From positions 66,362 to 130,361 of the forward strand of contig NZ_KI421509.1 of NCBI RefSeq assembly GCF_000473225.1: a stretch of 64,000 nt of DNA. The letters run 5' to 3'. The number at the start of each line of letters is the position of its first letter. Position 1 is the stretch's first letter. The translations under genes and the position numbers were made by a program. Below are positions 34,189-43,621 of the stretch, piece after piece. Source of the DNA: Sedimentitalea nanhaiensis DSM 24252 (GTDB lineage: Bacteria > Pseudomonadota > Alphaproteobacteria > Rhodobacterales > Rhodobacteraceae). Under the pieces are notes generated by a model. That model was not told the origin of the DNA and did not search any database. It saw only the letters and a program-made list of their open reading frames with translations.

Positions 34189-34611
34189 ATGGAACTCACT
34201 TCCGCTGAACATGAGATGGTCCGCAAGAGTCTGGATCGGCTGCGTTCGGAATTTGACGGGCATTCGCTGTATTTCTACGAGGCCCTGTTTCGCCGCGCCC
34301 CCAAGATGCGCACCCTGTTCCGCGAGGATCTGGCGGGGCAGGGGATGAAATTCATGAGCACGCTGGGCGTGATCGTGGAAAAGCTGAACGATGAAGACTT
34401 CAGCGAAGCGCAATACAACGGGCTGGGTCGCAAACATGCCATGCTCGGGATCAAGGCGGCCCATTTCGCGCCGATGGGCGAAGCGCTGATCGAGACCCTG
34501 CGCGCCGGGCTGGGCGAGGATTTCACGCCGGAACTCGAAGCCGCATGGAGCAAGGCCTATGATAAGGTGTCGGCCAACATGATCCGCCGCGGGGCGATAC
34601 CCGGTGCCTGA
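34189..34611 (+). CDS. Single-domain globin
   Basis: A 140-residue globin-fold protein, most similar in pattern to bacterial single-domain haemoglobins (flavohaemoglobin globin domain without reductase). FYEALFRRAPKMRTLFRED covers the B-C helices. In GRKHAMLGIKAAHFAPMGEA the KH is the likely proximal haem His on helix F, and W-S-K-A-Y-D-K-V covers helix H. There is no flavin or FAD domain. It may bind oxygen or nitric oxide. A strong GGAGAG ribosome site precedes ATG 34189; the earlier in-frame ATG at 34120 is not used. Function unproven. Confidence 0.82.
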   Translation: MELTSAEHEMVRKSLDRLRSEFDGHSLYFYEALFRRAPKMRTLFREDLAGQGMKFMSTLGVIVEKLNDEDFSEAQYNGLGRKHAMLGIKAAHFAPMGEALIETLRAGLGEDFTPELEAAWSKAYDKVSANMIRRGAIPGA

Positions 34612-34753
34612 CCAGAAATTGCGCGCCTTTTCCTGTTCTGCCGGGTGAGAGGGCAGAGTTGGGATTCGTGGCCGTGATCGCCGGGCCGCCGCAGACCTGA
34701 ATTGCCTTTAGCGCGTGCTTGCCCTTGGGGCTGTCACTCTCTAACACGCGGGC

Positions 34754-35566
34754 ATGAGAATTCTGTTTCTGGGCGATGTGATGGGCCGCGCCGGGCGCGC
34801 CGCCATCAGTGAACACCTGCCACGGCTACGCGCCGATTGGCGGCTAGATTTTGTCGTGGTGAACGGCGAGAACGCGACCAGCGGTATGGGCCTGTCGGGG
34901 GATCATGCCAAGGCGCTGCTGGCTGCCGGGGCGGATTGTCTGACTTTGGGCGATCATGCGTTTGACCAAAAGGACATGCTGCAGTTCATCGAAAACGAGC
35001 CGCGAATCATCCGCCCGTTGAATTTTGCCAAGAACGCGCCCGGCAAGGGCTATCGGCTGTTCACCGCTCCGGGGGGGCGCAAGGTGCTTGTGTTGCAGGT
35101 GCTGGGGCAGGTGTTCATGAAACGCGCCTTTGACGATCCGTTTTCGGCGGTGGAAACGGTGTTGAAATCGCACCCCCGTGGCGGGCTGGCCCATGCGGTC
35201 ATCGTGGATGTGCATTGCGAGGCGACCTCGGAGAAGATGGCGATGGGCCATTACTGCGACGGGCGCGCCAGCCTGGTGGTGGGCACCCACACCCATGTGC
35301 CAACGGCGGATGCGATGGTGCTGCCGGGTGGCACCGGATATCTGAGTGACGCAGGCATGTGCGGCGATTACAATTCGGTCATCGGCATGGACAAGGCCGA
35401 GCCGATGCGCCGGTTCATTACCGGGATGCCCAAGGCGCGGTTCACCCCGGCCGCGGGCGAAGCGACGCTTTCGGGTATTTTTGTCGAAACCGACAACCGC
35501 ACCGGCGCGGCACAGTCCGTTCAAATGGTGCGGGTCGGCGGCCGATTGGAGCAATCCGCGCCGTGA
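34754..35566 (+). CDS. YmdB-like metallophosphoesterase (TIGR00282 family)
   Basis: A 270-residue phosphoesterase. It starts MRILFLGDVMGRAGRAAISE and has NGENATSGMGL, LTLGDHAFDQKD, IIRPLNFAKNAPGKGYRLF, HCEATSEKMAMG and GTHTHVPTADAMVLPGGT, the full metal-ligand set of the YmdB/DR1281 family (TIGR00282). In Bacillus YmdB is a cyclic-nucleotide phosphodiesterase affecting biofilm and sporulation. It is cytoplasmic. Its stop overlaps the next gene's GTG start (GTGA), so the two are coupled. Role here unknown. Confidence 0.88.
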   Translation: MRILFLGDVMGRAGRAAISEHLPRLRADWRLDFVVVNGENATSGMGLSGDHAKALLAAGADCLTLGDHAFDQKDMLQFIENEPRIIRPLNFAKNAPGKGYRLFTAPGGRKVLVLQVLGQVFMKRAFDDPFSAVETVLKSHPRGGLAHAVIVDVHCEATSEKMAMGHYCDGRASLVVGTHTHVPTADAMVLPGGTGYLSDAGMCGDYNSVIGMDKAEPMRRFITGMPKARFTPAAGEATLSGIFVETDNRTGAAQSVQMVRVGGRLEQSAP

Positions 35567-36492
35567 CCCGACGAGAGGTGGTCCTGTTCATGCTGATCCT
35601 GATCGCGTTGGGCGCGGGATGGGGGCTGACGGTACCTCTGTCAAAGATTGCTGTCAGCACCGGACACCGGCATTTTGGGCTGATCTTCTGGGACACGTTT
35701 ATCGGGGCTGCACTGTTGGGCGTGGTTCTGGCGCTGCTGCGGCGGCCCCTACCGTTGAACCGATCCGCGCTGCGGGTCTATGTGGTGATCGCGCTGCTGG
35801 GCACCTTGATCCCGAATGCCGCTTCGTATCAGGCGCTGCATCATCTGCCGGCCGGGGTCGTGGCGGTTCTGTTGTCGCTGGTGCCGATGCTGGCGTTTCC
35901 CATCGCGCTGGGGCTGGGGCTGGAACGGTTTAGCCTGCGCCGCTTTGCGGGTCTTTTCGGCGGCTTGATCGGGGTCCTGCTTTTGGTTCTACCGCAGGCC
36001 AGCCTGCCGGATCCGGCGATGCTGATCTGGGTACCTTTGGCGCTGGTGTCTTCGGTCTGTTATGCGTGTGAAGGCAATTACGTGTCGCGCTGGGGGACGG
36101 CGGGGCTGGGTCCGATGCAGGTTCTGCTAGGGGCCTCACTGGTGGCAGCCGGTCTGTCGCTGCCGCTGGCGCTGGTCACGGGTCAATTTATTTCGCCGTT
36201 GCGCAGCTATGGGGCGGCGGAATGGGCGCTGATCGTTGCGGCTCTCATCCATGTAATCACCTATTCCTGCTATGTCTGGCTGGTGTCGCGGGCCGGGTCG
36301 GTGTTTGCGGTTCAGGTCAGCTATCTCGTGACCGGGTTTGGCGTACTGTTTTCGCTGGTGATTCTCGGTGAAAGCTACTCGCCATATTTCTGGGCGGCGA
36401 TGGGGATCATTCTGGCGGGAGTATTCCTGGTGCAGCCGCGACGGCAAGATGCACTTGCCCCCGGCGCGTCAATCGTGGAAACTGCGCGCTAG
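35563..36492 (+). CDS. DMT superfamily transporter (EamA family)
   Basis: A 309-residue permease with ten predicted membrane helices in two EamA repeats (about residues 8-140 and 155-285). The first repeat opens with GWGLTVPLSKIAVSTGHRHF and the second with YACEGNYVSRWG. It exports or exchanges small metabolites, probably amino acids or related compounds. The GTG start at 35563 overlaps the YmdB stop (GTGA). The substrate is not visible in the sequence. Confidence 0.85.
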   Translation: MTRREVVLFMLILIALGAGWGLTVPLSKIAVSTGHRHFGLIFWDTFIGAALLGVVLALLRRPLPLNRSALRVYVVIALLGTLIPNAASYQALHHLPAGVVAVLLSLVPMLAFPIALGLGLERFSLRRFAGLFGGLIGVLLLVLPQASLPDPAMLIWVPLALVSSVCYACEGNYVSRWGTAGLGPMQVLLGASLVAAGLSLPLALVTGQFISPLRSYGAAEWALIVAALIHVITYSCYVWLVSRAGSVFAVQVSYLVTGFGVLFSLVILGESYSPYFWAAMGIILAGVFLVQPRRQDALAPGASIVETAR

Positions 36493-36526
36493 CCGATTAC
36501 CCCTGCGCCCGGACCTCACAGAAAAC

Positions 36527-38305
36527 ATGCAGCTTTTCCAGCTTTCCGACACCGGCAGCGCGATCCTGTCGCTGGCCATCGTGGCCGCGATGTTCGTGTT
36601 GTTCCTGCGAGAGGCATTTCCGACCGAAGTGGTTGCGATTACGGGCGTATCCCTGATGCTGGTGACCGGTGTGCTGCCCTATGAGGCGGCCCTGCCTGTG
36701 CTGGCCAACCCGGCCCCCTGGACGATAGCGGCGATGTTCATCATCATGGGGGCGCTGGTGCGGACCGGGGCGCTGGATGCCTTTACGTCGCTGGCGCAGA
36801 AACAGGCCAGCGTGAATCCCCGGTTTGCGATTGGCATGTTGATGGCCTTTGTGGTGCTGGCCTCGGCTGTGGTGTCCAACACGCCGGTGGTGGTGGTGAT
36901 GATCCCGGTGTTCATCCAACTGGCGCGGACGCTGGAGATGTCGGCCAGCAAGCTGCTGATCCCGCTCAGTTATGCTGCGGTGATGGGGGGGACGCTGACG
37001 CTGATCGGGACCTCGACCAACCTGTTGGTCGACGGTGTTGCGCGGGCCAACGGAATGGAGGCCTTTACCATCTTCGAGGTCACGCCGCTGGGCCTGGCGG
37101 TTGTCGCTTGGGGGATGATCTATCTGCGCTTTGTCGCACCGCGCCTGCTGCCGGATCGCGACAGCATGGCAATGATGCTGAGCGACCGGTCGCGGATGAA
37201 GTTCTTTACCGAGGCGGTGATTCCCCCCGAGAGCAACCTGATCGGGCGGGAAGTGACGGGGGTGCAGCTGTTCAAGCGCGAAGGCGTGCGGCTGATCGAC
37301 GTGGTCCGGGGAGATGTGTCGTTGCGGCGCAATCTGAAAGGCGTCGAGCTGCAGGTGGGTGACCGGGTCGTGCTGCGAACGCAGATGACCGAGTTGCTGA
37401 GCCTGCAGGCCAACAAGGAGTTGAAACGCGTCGACCAGGTGTCCGCGGTCGAAACCTCGACCGTCGAAGTTCTGATCACACCGGGCTGCAAGATGGTCGG
37501 GCGCAGTCTGGGCGCGCTGCGCTTGCGGCGGCGCTACGGCGTCTATGTTCTTGCGGTGCATCGGCGCAACCAGAATATCGGGCGGCAACTGGACGATCTG
37601 ATAGTGCGGGTTGGCGATACGCTGCTGCTGGAGGGAACGCCGGGCGATATTCAGCGGCTGGCGGCGGATATGGAGATGGTAGATGTCAGCCATCCCTCGG
37701 CCCGCGCATATCGGCGCAGCCACGCGCCGATCGCCATCGCGGCGCTGACCGGTATCGTATTGCTTGCGGCATTGGGGGTCGCGCCCATCTTGTACCTGTC
37801 GATCCTTGCGGTGTCCGTGGTTCTGATCACAGGTTGCATCGACGCGGACGAGGCATTTTCCTTTGTCGATGGGCGGCTTCTGGCGCTGATCTTTTCGATG
37901 CTGGCGATCGGGGCCGCGTTGGAAAGTTCTGGCGCGGTGGGGATGATCGTCAACGCGATTGCACCCTTTCTGGATATACTGCCACCGTTTCTGGTGGTCT
38001 GGGCGATTTATCTGCTGACCTCGGTGCTGACCGAACTGGTGTCCAACAACGCGGTAGCCGTCGTCGTGACGCCGATTGCCATTGGTCTTGCCAGCGCGAT
38101 GGGGCTGGATCCCCGACCGCTGGTTGTGGCGGTGATGATCGCGGCTTCTGCCTCGTTTGCCACGCCAATCGGGTATCAGACCAATATGCTGGTCTATGGC
38201 CCCGGTGGCTATCGGTTCACCGATTTCATGCGTGTCGGTATCCCGTTGAATCTATCGATCGGGCTGCTGGCTTCGGCACTGATTCCGCTGATCTGGCCGC
38301 TTTGA
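36527..38305 (+). CDS. SLC13-type permease with paired RCK-C (TrkA-C) domains
   Basis: A 592-residue anion/dicarboxylate-type permease. An N-terminal membrane half (about residues 10-200, with TLTLIGTSTNLLVDGVARAN) and a C-terminal half flank a central pair of RCK-C domains (about 215-395; VTGVQLFKREGVRLIDVVRG and GRSLGALRLRRRYGVYVLAV). A second NTA motif is VLTELVSNNAVAVVVTP near residue 505. SLC13/CitT relatives carry sulfate or dicarboxylates with sodium. It is the same architecture as the permease at 41093-42865. The start at 36527 follows a short gap after the EamA gene. Substrate unknown. Confidence 0.85.
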   Translation: MQLFQLSDTGSAILSLAIVAAMFVLFLREAFPTEVVAITGVSLMLVTGVLPYEAALPVLANPAPWTIAAMFIIMGALVRTGALDAFTSLAQKQASVNPRFAIGMLMAFVVLASAVVSNTPVVVVMIPVFIQLARTLEMSASKLLIPLSYAAVMGGTLTLIGTSTNLLVDGVARANGMEAFTIFEVTPLGLAVVAWGMIYLRFVAPRLLPDRDSMAMMLSDRSRMKFFTEAVIPPESNLIGREVTGVQLFKREGVRLIDVVRGDVSLRRNLKGVELQVGDRVVLRTQMTELLSLQANKELKRVDQVSAVETSTVEVLITPGCKMVGRSLGALRLRRRYGVYVLAVHRRNQNIGRQLDDLIVRVGDTLLLEGTPGDIQRLAADMEMVDVSHPSARAYRRSHAPIAIAALTGIVLLAALGVAPILYLSILAVSVVLITGCIDADEAFSFVDGRLLALIFSMLAIGAALESSGAVGMIVNAIAPFLDILPPFLVVWAIYLLTSVLTELVSNNAVAVVVTPIAIGLASAMGLDPRPLVVAVMIAASASFATPIGYQTNMLVYGPGGYRFTDFMRVGIPLNLSIGLLASALIPLIWPL

Positions 38306-38364
38306 TCCAGCGGAGCACGCGTGCCGCGCGCACTTGAATGATTTGCGTTCAGGCCACGCGGGCC

Positions 38365-38499
38365 TTGAGGGACGCTGTCCCTCAAACTCCCTGAAGTATT
38401 TGGTGCAAGAGGAAGGCTTTGGTGATCCTTCAGTTATTCCTCTTGCGAAAAATACTCCGGGGATGAGCAGGCTTAGCCTGCGAAGGGGCAGCGCCCCTT
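38365..38499. repeat. Mosaic of four hairpins including an inverted pair of the AGTATTT repeat
   Basis: Between two convergent genes lie: a perfect 9-bp stem (TTGAGGGAC / GTCCCTCAA, 38365-38385); two convergent copies of the repeat found at 10775-10808, giving a long hairpin AGTATTT-GGT-GCAAGAGGAA paired with TTCCTCTTGC-GAA-AAATACT (38394-38456, 24-base loop); CAGGC-TTA-GCCTG (38468-38480); and AAGGGGC-AGC-GCCCCTT (38483-38499). It probably acts as a bidirectional terminator and belongs to a genome-wide repeat family. Confidence 0.75.
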
Positions 38500-38518
38500 G
38501 GTGATGCGCGGGGCGAGC

Positions 38519-40177
38519 TCAGGCGATGGCGGTCGAACGTCCGGCTTTGCGCCCGGAAAAGATGCAGCCGCCGAGAAAGGTTCCCTCCAGCGCGTTGTAG
38601 CCGTGGTAACCGCCGCCGCCGAACCCGGCAATTTCACCGGCGGCGAACAGGCCTGGCACCGCCTGCCCATCCGAACCGATCATCTGGCTGTCCAGATTAG
38701 TCTGTAATCCGCCCAGTGTCTTGCGGGTGAGAATGTTCAGCCGCACAGCGATCAAGGGGCCATTGGCGGGATCCAGAAACCTGTGCGGCTTGGCGGTGCG
38801 GATCAGGCGATCGCCGCAATAGTTGCGTGCGGCGTGGATTGCCATCATCTGCACATCCTTGGTGAAGGGGTTGTCGACCTGTGCGTCCCGCGCCGCGATT
38901 TGCGCCTGCAGTGCCGTCATGTCGATCAGGTCATTCCCGGCGATGCGGTTCATCCCCCTGACCAGATCGCCCAGCGTATTGGCCACGACAAAATCCTTGC
39001 CATGCTTCTTGAACGCCTCGACCGGGGCGGTCGCCTTGGCACCGGCCAGAATGCGTTGGCGGATCACTTTGGACCATTTGCCCGAGGTGAAGTCGGGATT
39101 CTGTTCCGAACCTGAAAGCGCGAATTCCTTCTTGATCACCTTCTGGGTCAGAACGAACCAGCTGTAGTCGTGTCCGGTTTTCAGGATCTCGCGCAGCGTG
39201 GACAGGGTGTCAAAACCCGGCAGGCAGGGTGGCGGCAGGCGGCGTCCGGTGGCATCGAACCACATGGAGGACGGCCCCGGCAGGATACGGATGCCGTGGG
39301 AAGGCCAGATCGGGTCCCAGTTCTGTACCCCTTCGGTATAGTGCCACATCCGGTCGCCGTTGATGACATGGCCGCCAGCGGCTTCGGAAATTGCGATCAT
39401 CCGCCCATCGACATGGGCCGGAACGCCGGCGATCATTTTCGCGGGCGGTCCACCCAGTCGATCCGTTGGCCACGCTTGACGCACCAGATCGAAATTGCCT
39501 CCGATGCCGCCGGAGCTGACGATGATCGAGGGGGCGAAAAGTTCGAATTCATCCGCCACCTCGCGGTTGGTTTTCCGGCCACGCGACGCGCTGTCAGGGG
39601 CCAGGACTTCGCCTGCCACACCGGTGGCGTTGCCGTTTTGCAGGATGATCCGGCTGACCTGATGACGGAATTTCATCTGGATCAGCCCATTGGCGGCATG
39701 TTCGCGCACGCGTCGTTCGAAATGTTCCATGACACCTGGTCCGGTGCCCCAGGTGATGTGAAACCGGGGCACCGAGTTTCCGTGCCCGTCTGCCCATCCG
39801 CCGCCGCGTTCGGCCCAGCCCACCACGGGAAACCAGCGCAGGCCCATTGCGTGCAGCCAAGGCCGCATTTCGCCAGCGGCGAAATTGATATAGGCTTCGG
39901 CCCATTTGCGCGGCCATTCGTCTTCGGGGCGGTCGAACTGGGCGCTGCCCAACCAATCCTGCAAGGCCAGTGCGCCGCTGTCGCGGATCCCCATGCGCCG
40001 TTGTTCGGGGGTGTCGACCATGAATAATCCGCCGAGGCTCCAGAACGCCTGACCGCCAAGAAACCCTTCGGGCTCCTGATCCAGCAGTATCACTTTTTTC
40101 CCCCGGTCGCCCAGTTCCGCAGCAGCTGTCAGCCCGGACAACCCTGCACCCACGATGATCACGTCCGCGTTGTCCAT
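38519..40177 (-). CDS. FAD-binding dehydrogenase (flavoprotein, fumarate reductase/KsdD superfamily)
   Basis: A 552-residue FAD enzyme. It opens with the dinucleotide motif VIIVGAGLSGLTAAAELGDR (GxGxxG), continues with LLDQEPEGFLGGQAFWSLGG and ends with the second FAD motif GLFAAGEIAGFGGGGYHGYN followed by LEGTFLGGCIFSGR. This is the pattern of the FAD-binding dehydrogenase branch near 3-ketosteroid dehydrogenases. It is cytoplasmic and should oxidise a ring or carboxyl compound. The substrate is not indicated. It stands alone, with the hairpin mosaic downstream and the amidotransferase gene upstream on the same strand. Confidence 0.85.
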   Translation of the reverse strand: MDNADVIIVGAGLSGLTAAAELGDRGKKVILLDQEPEGFLGGQAFWSLGGLFMVDTPEQRRMGIRDSGALALQDWLGSAQFDRPEDEWPRKWAEAYINFAAGEMRPWLHAMGLRWFPVVGWAERGGGWADGHGNSVPRFHITWGTGPGVMEHFERRVREHAANGLIQMKFRHQVSRIILQNGNATGVAGEVLAPDSASRGRKTNREVADEFELFAPSIIVSSGGIGGNFDLVRQAWPTDRLGGPPAKMIAGVPAHVDGRMIAISEAAGGHVINGDRMWHYTEGVQNWDPIWPSHGIRILPGPSSMWFDATGRRLPPPCLPGFDTLSTLREILKTGHDYSWFVLTQKVIKKEFALSGSEQNPDFTSGKWSKVIRQRILAGAKATAPVEAFKKHGKDFVVANTLGDLVRGMNRIAGNDLIDMTALQAQIAARDAQVDNPFTKDVQMMAIHAARNYCGDRLIRTAKPHRFLDPANGPLIAVRLNILTRKTLGGLQTNLDSQMIGSDGQAVPGLFAAGEIAGFGGGGYHGYNALEGTFLGGCIFSGRKAGRSTAIA

Positions 40178-40253
40178 CCGCCTCTCCTGTTTCAGGACAG
40201 GTTATGCAGGTCGGGGTCGCTCAGGCAATGGGCCGACGGTGCGCGCCGTGGGG

Positions 40254-40988
40254 TCAGCCATAGCGGGCGGCAAAGCGGCGCAGGATTTCACCGGGTTCGG
40301 TGACCGTGGCGGCGTGGCAGAGCTCGATCAGCGCGTCTGCCTGTTCAGGCGGGAAATAACCGTGGTTGCGGTAGATCCGGATGCGGCGTTCGAAATCGCC
40401 TGCATCCGCCTCGGGATGGAATTGTGTGGCATAGACATTCTGCCCATAGCGGATCATCTGGATCGGGCACGGGTCCGAAGCCAGCAGATGCACACAGCCC
40501 GGCGGCAGGGCCTGAACCGCTTCTTTGTGACCGACGAAGGCCTGGAAATTATTGTCCAACCCGGCTGTCAGCGGGTCGGATTGCGCCTCTGGGGTCAGGC
40601 GGCAATCGGTTGGGCCGACCGCTTCGCCGTACCGGGCCTTGCTGACCTCGCCGCCCAGATGATGAGCCAGGATGCCCAGCCCGTAGCAACATCCCATGAA
40701 GGGATGATCGCGGGCGATGATTTGCGGCATCAGGGCCAAGATCTGGGCTTCGGTCCGGGCATCCAGATCGGATTTTGTCTCGGCGGGATCGCTGACACAG
40801 CCGGGGCCGCCGCCCACGATGACTCCGGCATAGATGGATACGTCCAGAGTGCTGGGCAGCGTTTCGCGGTCCAGCCGCACGCGGTGGACGCGCGCGGTGT
40901 CCAGTGCGCATTTGTTCAGGATTGCGGCGAACTCGTCATCCGCAGCGTCGGACTCGGGGCGCAGTTGCAGGATCAGAAAGCGTTTCAT
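40254..40988 (-). CDS. Class I glutamine amidotransferase-like protein
   Basis: A 244-residue class I GATase domain protein (GuaA N-terminal-like). The nucleophile elbow is F-M-G-C-C-Y-G-L-G, with catalytic Cys near residue 100 in the place of the usual G-I-C-x-G, and the catalytic His and Glu are in ATQFHPEADAGDFERRIRIY. It lacks the ATP-pyrophosphatase domain of GuaA, so it is a free-standing amidotransferase, often gamma-glutamyl hydrolase- or PuuD-like. It ends 76 bases before the FAD dehydrogenase start on the same strand, so co-transcription is possible. Substrate unknown. Confidence 0.82.
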   Translation of the reverse strand: MKRFLILQLRPESDAADDEFAAILNKCALDTARVHRVRLDRETLPSTLDVSIYAGVIVGGGPGCVSDPAETKSDLDARTEAQILALMPQIIARDHPFMGCCYGLGILAHHLGGEVSKARYGEAVGPTDCRLTPEAQSDPLTAGLDNNFQAFVGHKEAVQALPPGCVHLLASDPCPIQMIRYGQNVYATQFHPEADAGDFERRIRIYRNHGYFPPEQADALIELCHAATVTEPGEILRRFAARYG

Positions 40989-41092
40989 GACCTGGGCTTA
41001 TCGGGCGAGCTGCGCACTGTGAAGCGGTTTTCGCGCGGATCAACGATGTCGCGGCCAATTTTGCCCGGTTTCCTGCTGGACCCCGCCTGACC

Positions 41093-42865
41093 CTAGAGCG
41101 GCCAGAACAGCAGGATTGCGGGGATCGAGACCGCGACGATGATGATTTCGAGCGGCAGGCCCATGCGCCAGTAGTCGCCAAACTGATAGCCGCCGGGGCC
41201 CAGGATCAGGGTGTTGTTCTTGTGCCCGATCGGCGTGAGAAAAGCCGACGACGCCGCCACGGCCACGGCCATCAGGAAGGGATCGGGTGACACCCCAAGG
41301 GTTTGCGCCATCTGAATGCCGACCGGAGCGGCGACGATGGTGGTCGCGGTATTGTTCAGCACATCCGACAGCGTCATGGTCACGACCATCAGCGCCGTCA
41401 GGATCGCCCAGGCCGGCATGCCCCGGGTCAGATCGGTCAGGGCGCCCGCGATCAATTGGGTTCCGCCCGAGGTTTCAAGTGCCGCGCCAAGTGGGATCAT
41501 CGACCCCAGCAGCACCACCACCGGCCATTCGACATGGTCATAAATCTCGGCGATGGGCAGGATCCGGGTCAGCACATAGGCCACCACCACCAGCCCCAGC
41601 GCAATTGGCAGGTACACAAGCCCCAGGCTGGCCGCTGCAACCGCCACGGCGAACAGGCCGGTCGCGAGCCAGACCTTTTCATTGGCGGTCACATTCAGCC
41701 CCCGTTCGGCCAGCGGCAGACAGCCCAGCCATTCGGTCACGTCCGGCCCCCGGTCGCGCGGGCACAGCAGCAACAAGATGTCGCCGGGCAGGATTTCGGT
41801 CTGGCGCATGTGCTTGGTGATCCGCTGGCCCTGGCGCGAGATTCCCATCAGCACGGTGTTCTGCCGCCAGGACAACCCGATGCCCTGGGCGGTCTTGCCC
41901 GCGATGCGGGCAGATTCGCGCACCACGACCTCGATCACCTCCAGACCTTCGCCGGCGGCGGTGAGCATTTCCTGACGTTTGGCATCCGAGAAATCGAGTT
42001 TGAGTGCCGAACGGAATTCATCCAGCGCGTCGGGCCGCGCCTCGAGTACCAGCGTGTCGCCCCCTCGCAGCAGCGCATTGGCCGCGCGGCCATAGCGCCG
42101 CTTACCATCGCGGATCAGCCCCAGAATGGCCACGTCGGTCTTTTCGGCCGTCTCGTCCAGTTCCGCCAGACGTTTGCCGATCTGATCCGAGCCTTCGGGC
42201 ACGGTCAGTTCTGCTATGTATTCGGCCAGTTTACCCGCTCCGCCCGTGGCTTCGCCACGGTCGGGGATCAGCCGCCAGCCGATCAGGGCCACAAAGATCA
42301 GGCCGGCAATTGCGGCGATCCCGCCTACCGGGGCAAAGTCGAACATCCTGAACGGCTCTCCCAGCGCATCGGCCCGGATCGACGCGATAATGATGTTCGG
42401 CGGGGTGCCGATCAGCGTGGCCATCCCGCCCAGGATAGTGGCAAAGCTCAGCGGCATCAGGCTGAGCCCCGGGCTGCGTTCGGCCTTGCGCGCGGTCTGG
42501 ATATCGACCGGCATCAGCAGGGCCAGTGCGGCGACATTGTTCATAAAGGCCGACAGTACCGCGCCGATGCCGCCCATCAGGGCGATGTGCCCCTGCAGCG
42601 CGCGGCTGCTGTCGACCATTGTGCGGGTGATCAGAAACACCGCCCCCGAACGCACCAGCCCGGCCGAAACGATGAGAACCAATGCCACCACCAGCGTGGC
42701 GGGATGCCCAAAGCCGGAAAACGCATCCTCGGTCGGCACGACTCCCAGTACGACGCCCAGCATCAGGGCTGAAAACGCCACCAGATCATATCGGAAGCGC
42801 CCCCACAGCAAGCCTGCGAATACGGCGCCAAACAGCGCGAAAAGGATGATCTGGTCGGTGGTCAT
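41093..42865 (-). CDS. SLC13-type permease with paired RCK-C (TrkA-C) domains
   Basis: A 590-residue permease with the same layout as 36527-38305. The membrane halves are residues about 5-190 (with LGGMATLIGTPPNIIIASIR) and about 400-590 (LSDVLNNTATTIVAAPVGIQ near the end). The central RCK-C pair spans about 205-385 (GKRLAELDETAEKTDVAILG and TAQGIGLSWRQNTVLMGISR). The ATLIGTPPN / NNTATTIVAAP motifs are the ion and substrate motifs of SLC13 anion:sodium symporters. It could carry sulfate, tungstate or dicarboxylates. It and the other permease flank the FAD-dehydrogenase and amidotransferase genes. Confidence 0.88.
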   Translation of the reverse strand: MTTDQIILFALFGAVFAGLLWGRFRYDLVAFSALMLGVVLGVVPTEDAFSGFGHPATLVVALVLIVSAGLVRSGAVFLITRTMVDSSRALQGHIALMGGIGAVLSAFMNNVAALALLMPVDIQTARKAERSPGLSLMPLSFATILGGMATLIGTPPNIIIASIRADALGEPFRMFDFAPVGGIAAIAGLIFVALIGWRLIPDRGEATGGAGKLAEYIAELTVPEGSDQIGKRLAELDETAEKTDVAILGLIRDGKRRYGRAANALLRGGDTLVLEARPDALDEFRSALKLDFSDAKRQEMLTAAGEGLEVIEVVVRESARIAGKTAQGIGLSWRQNTVLMGISRQGQRITKHMRQTEILPGDILLLLCPRDRGPDVTEWLGCLPLAERGLNVTANEKVWLATGLFAVAVAAASLGLVYLPIALGLVVVAYVLTRILPIAEIYDHVEWPVVVLLGSMIPLGAALETSGGTQLIAGALTDLTRGMPAWAILTALMVVTMTLSDVLNNTATTIVAAPVGIQMAQTLGVSPDPFLMAVAVAASSAFLTPIGHKNNTLILGPGGYQFGDYWRMGLPLEIIIVAVSIPAILLFWPL

Positions 42866-42929
42866 GTGGTGGTTCGCCTGTTGTGATCAGTTGCCTGGCC
42901 GGGATGATAGGGGATGATACGGGGCCAAT

Positions 42930-43523
42930 TCAGTTTGGCCTCAGATAGCCCGTGGCCGCCCGTGTGATCCGGGCCGCCACGTCGTCGAAATCGGTCTCGC
43001 CCGCCCAGACCGCCGCCCGCGCCATGCCGCTGGCAAGGGCGGCCAGATCGCGCGCCGCCCGCGCCGGTGCGTCCACGCCGAACAAGGTCAGGATTTCGAC
43101 GACCAGAAGGTGAATGTCGGCTTTCAGCCGTTCGGTTTCGCCATCCATCCGCAGCGTGGCTTCGGCATGCTCCAGGGCTTCGGCGCGCGGTGCATCGCGC
43201 CGGTGGTGATCCAGCGTGGCATCGATCAGAATGCGCACGGTCGTGTTCAGATCGCAGCCCTGGGCCGCTTGGCGCCCGCGCTGCAAATCGGTCAGCATTT
43301 CGGCGCGCATGTCGCGGATCAATTCGGCCAGGATGGCCTGTTTGGACGGGAAATACTGGTACAGCGTACCGACCGAGACCCCGGCGGTTTCCGCAATCAG
43401 GTTGGTGTTCAGAGCCTCGATGCCACGGGTCACCAGAATCCGAGCAGCCGCCTCTTTGATCGCCGCACAGGTGGCCTGAGACCGGGCCTGAACCGGTTGT
43501 TTCCGCAGAGAAATCTGGACCAT
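42930..43523 (-). CDS. TetR-family transcriptional regulator
   Basis: A 197-residue TetR regulator. The helix-turn-helix is residues about 12-60: QARSQATCAAIKEAAARILV, then ETAGVSVGTLYQYFPSKQAI. The C-terminal ligand-binding part is unremarkable. The ATG at 43523 with GAGG at 9 bases is preferred to 43562. It is divergent from the SDR gene across a 98-base gap, so it probably represses that gene and itself. Ligand unknown. Confidence 0.88.
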   Translation of the reverse strand: MVQISLRKQPVQARSQATCAAIKEAAARILVTRGIEALNTNLIAETAGVSVGTLYQYFPSKQAILAELIRDMRAEMLTDLQRGRQAAQGCDLNTTVRILIDATLDHHRRDAPRAEALEHAEATLRMDGETERLKADIHLLVVEILTLFGVDAPARAARDLAALASGMARAAVWAGETDFDDVAARITRAATGYLRPN

Positions 43524-43621
43524 GGCCAATACCTCGGGAAGACGAGTGGAAAAGTCGAGCAATTGTTCGGATTATTGGGGTCATCAAGACTGATTGCAAG
43601 CGGGGAAAAAGGAGCGGCAAC

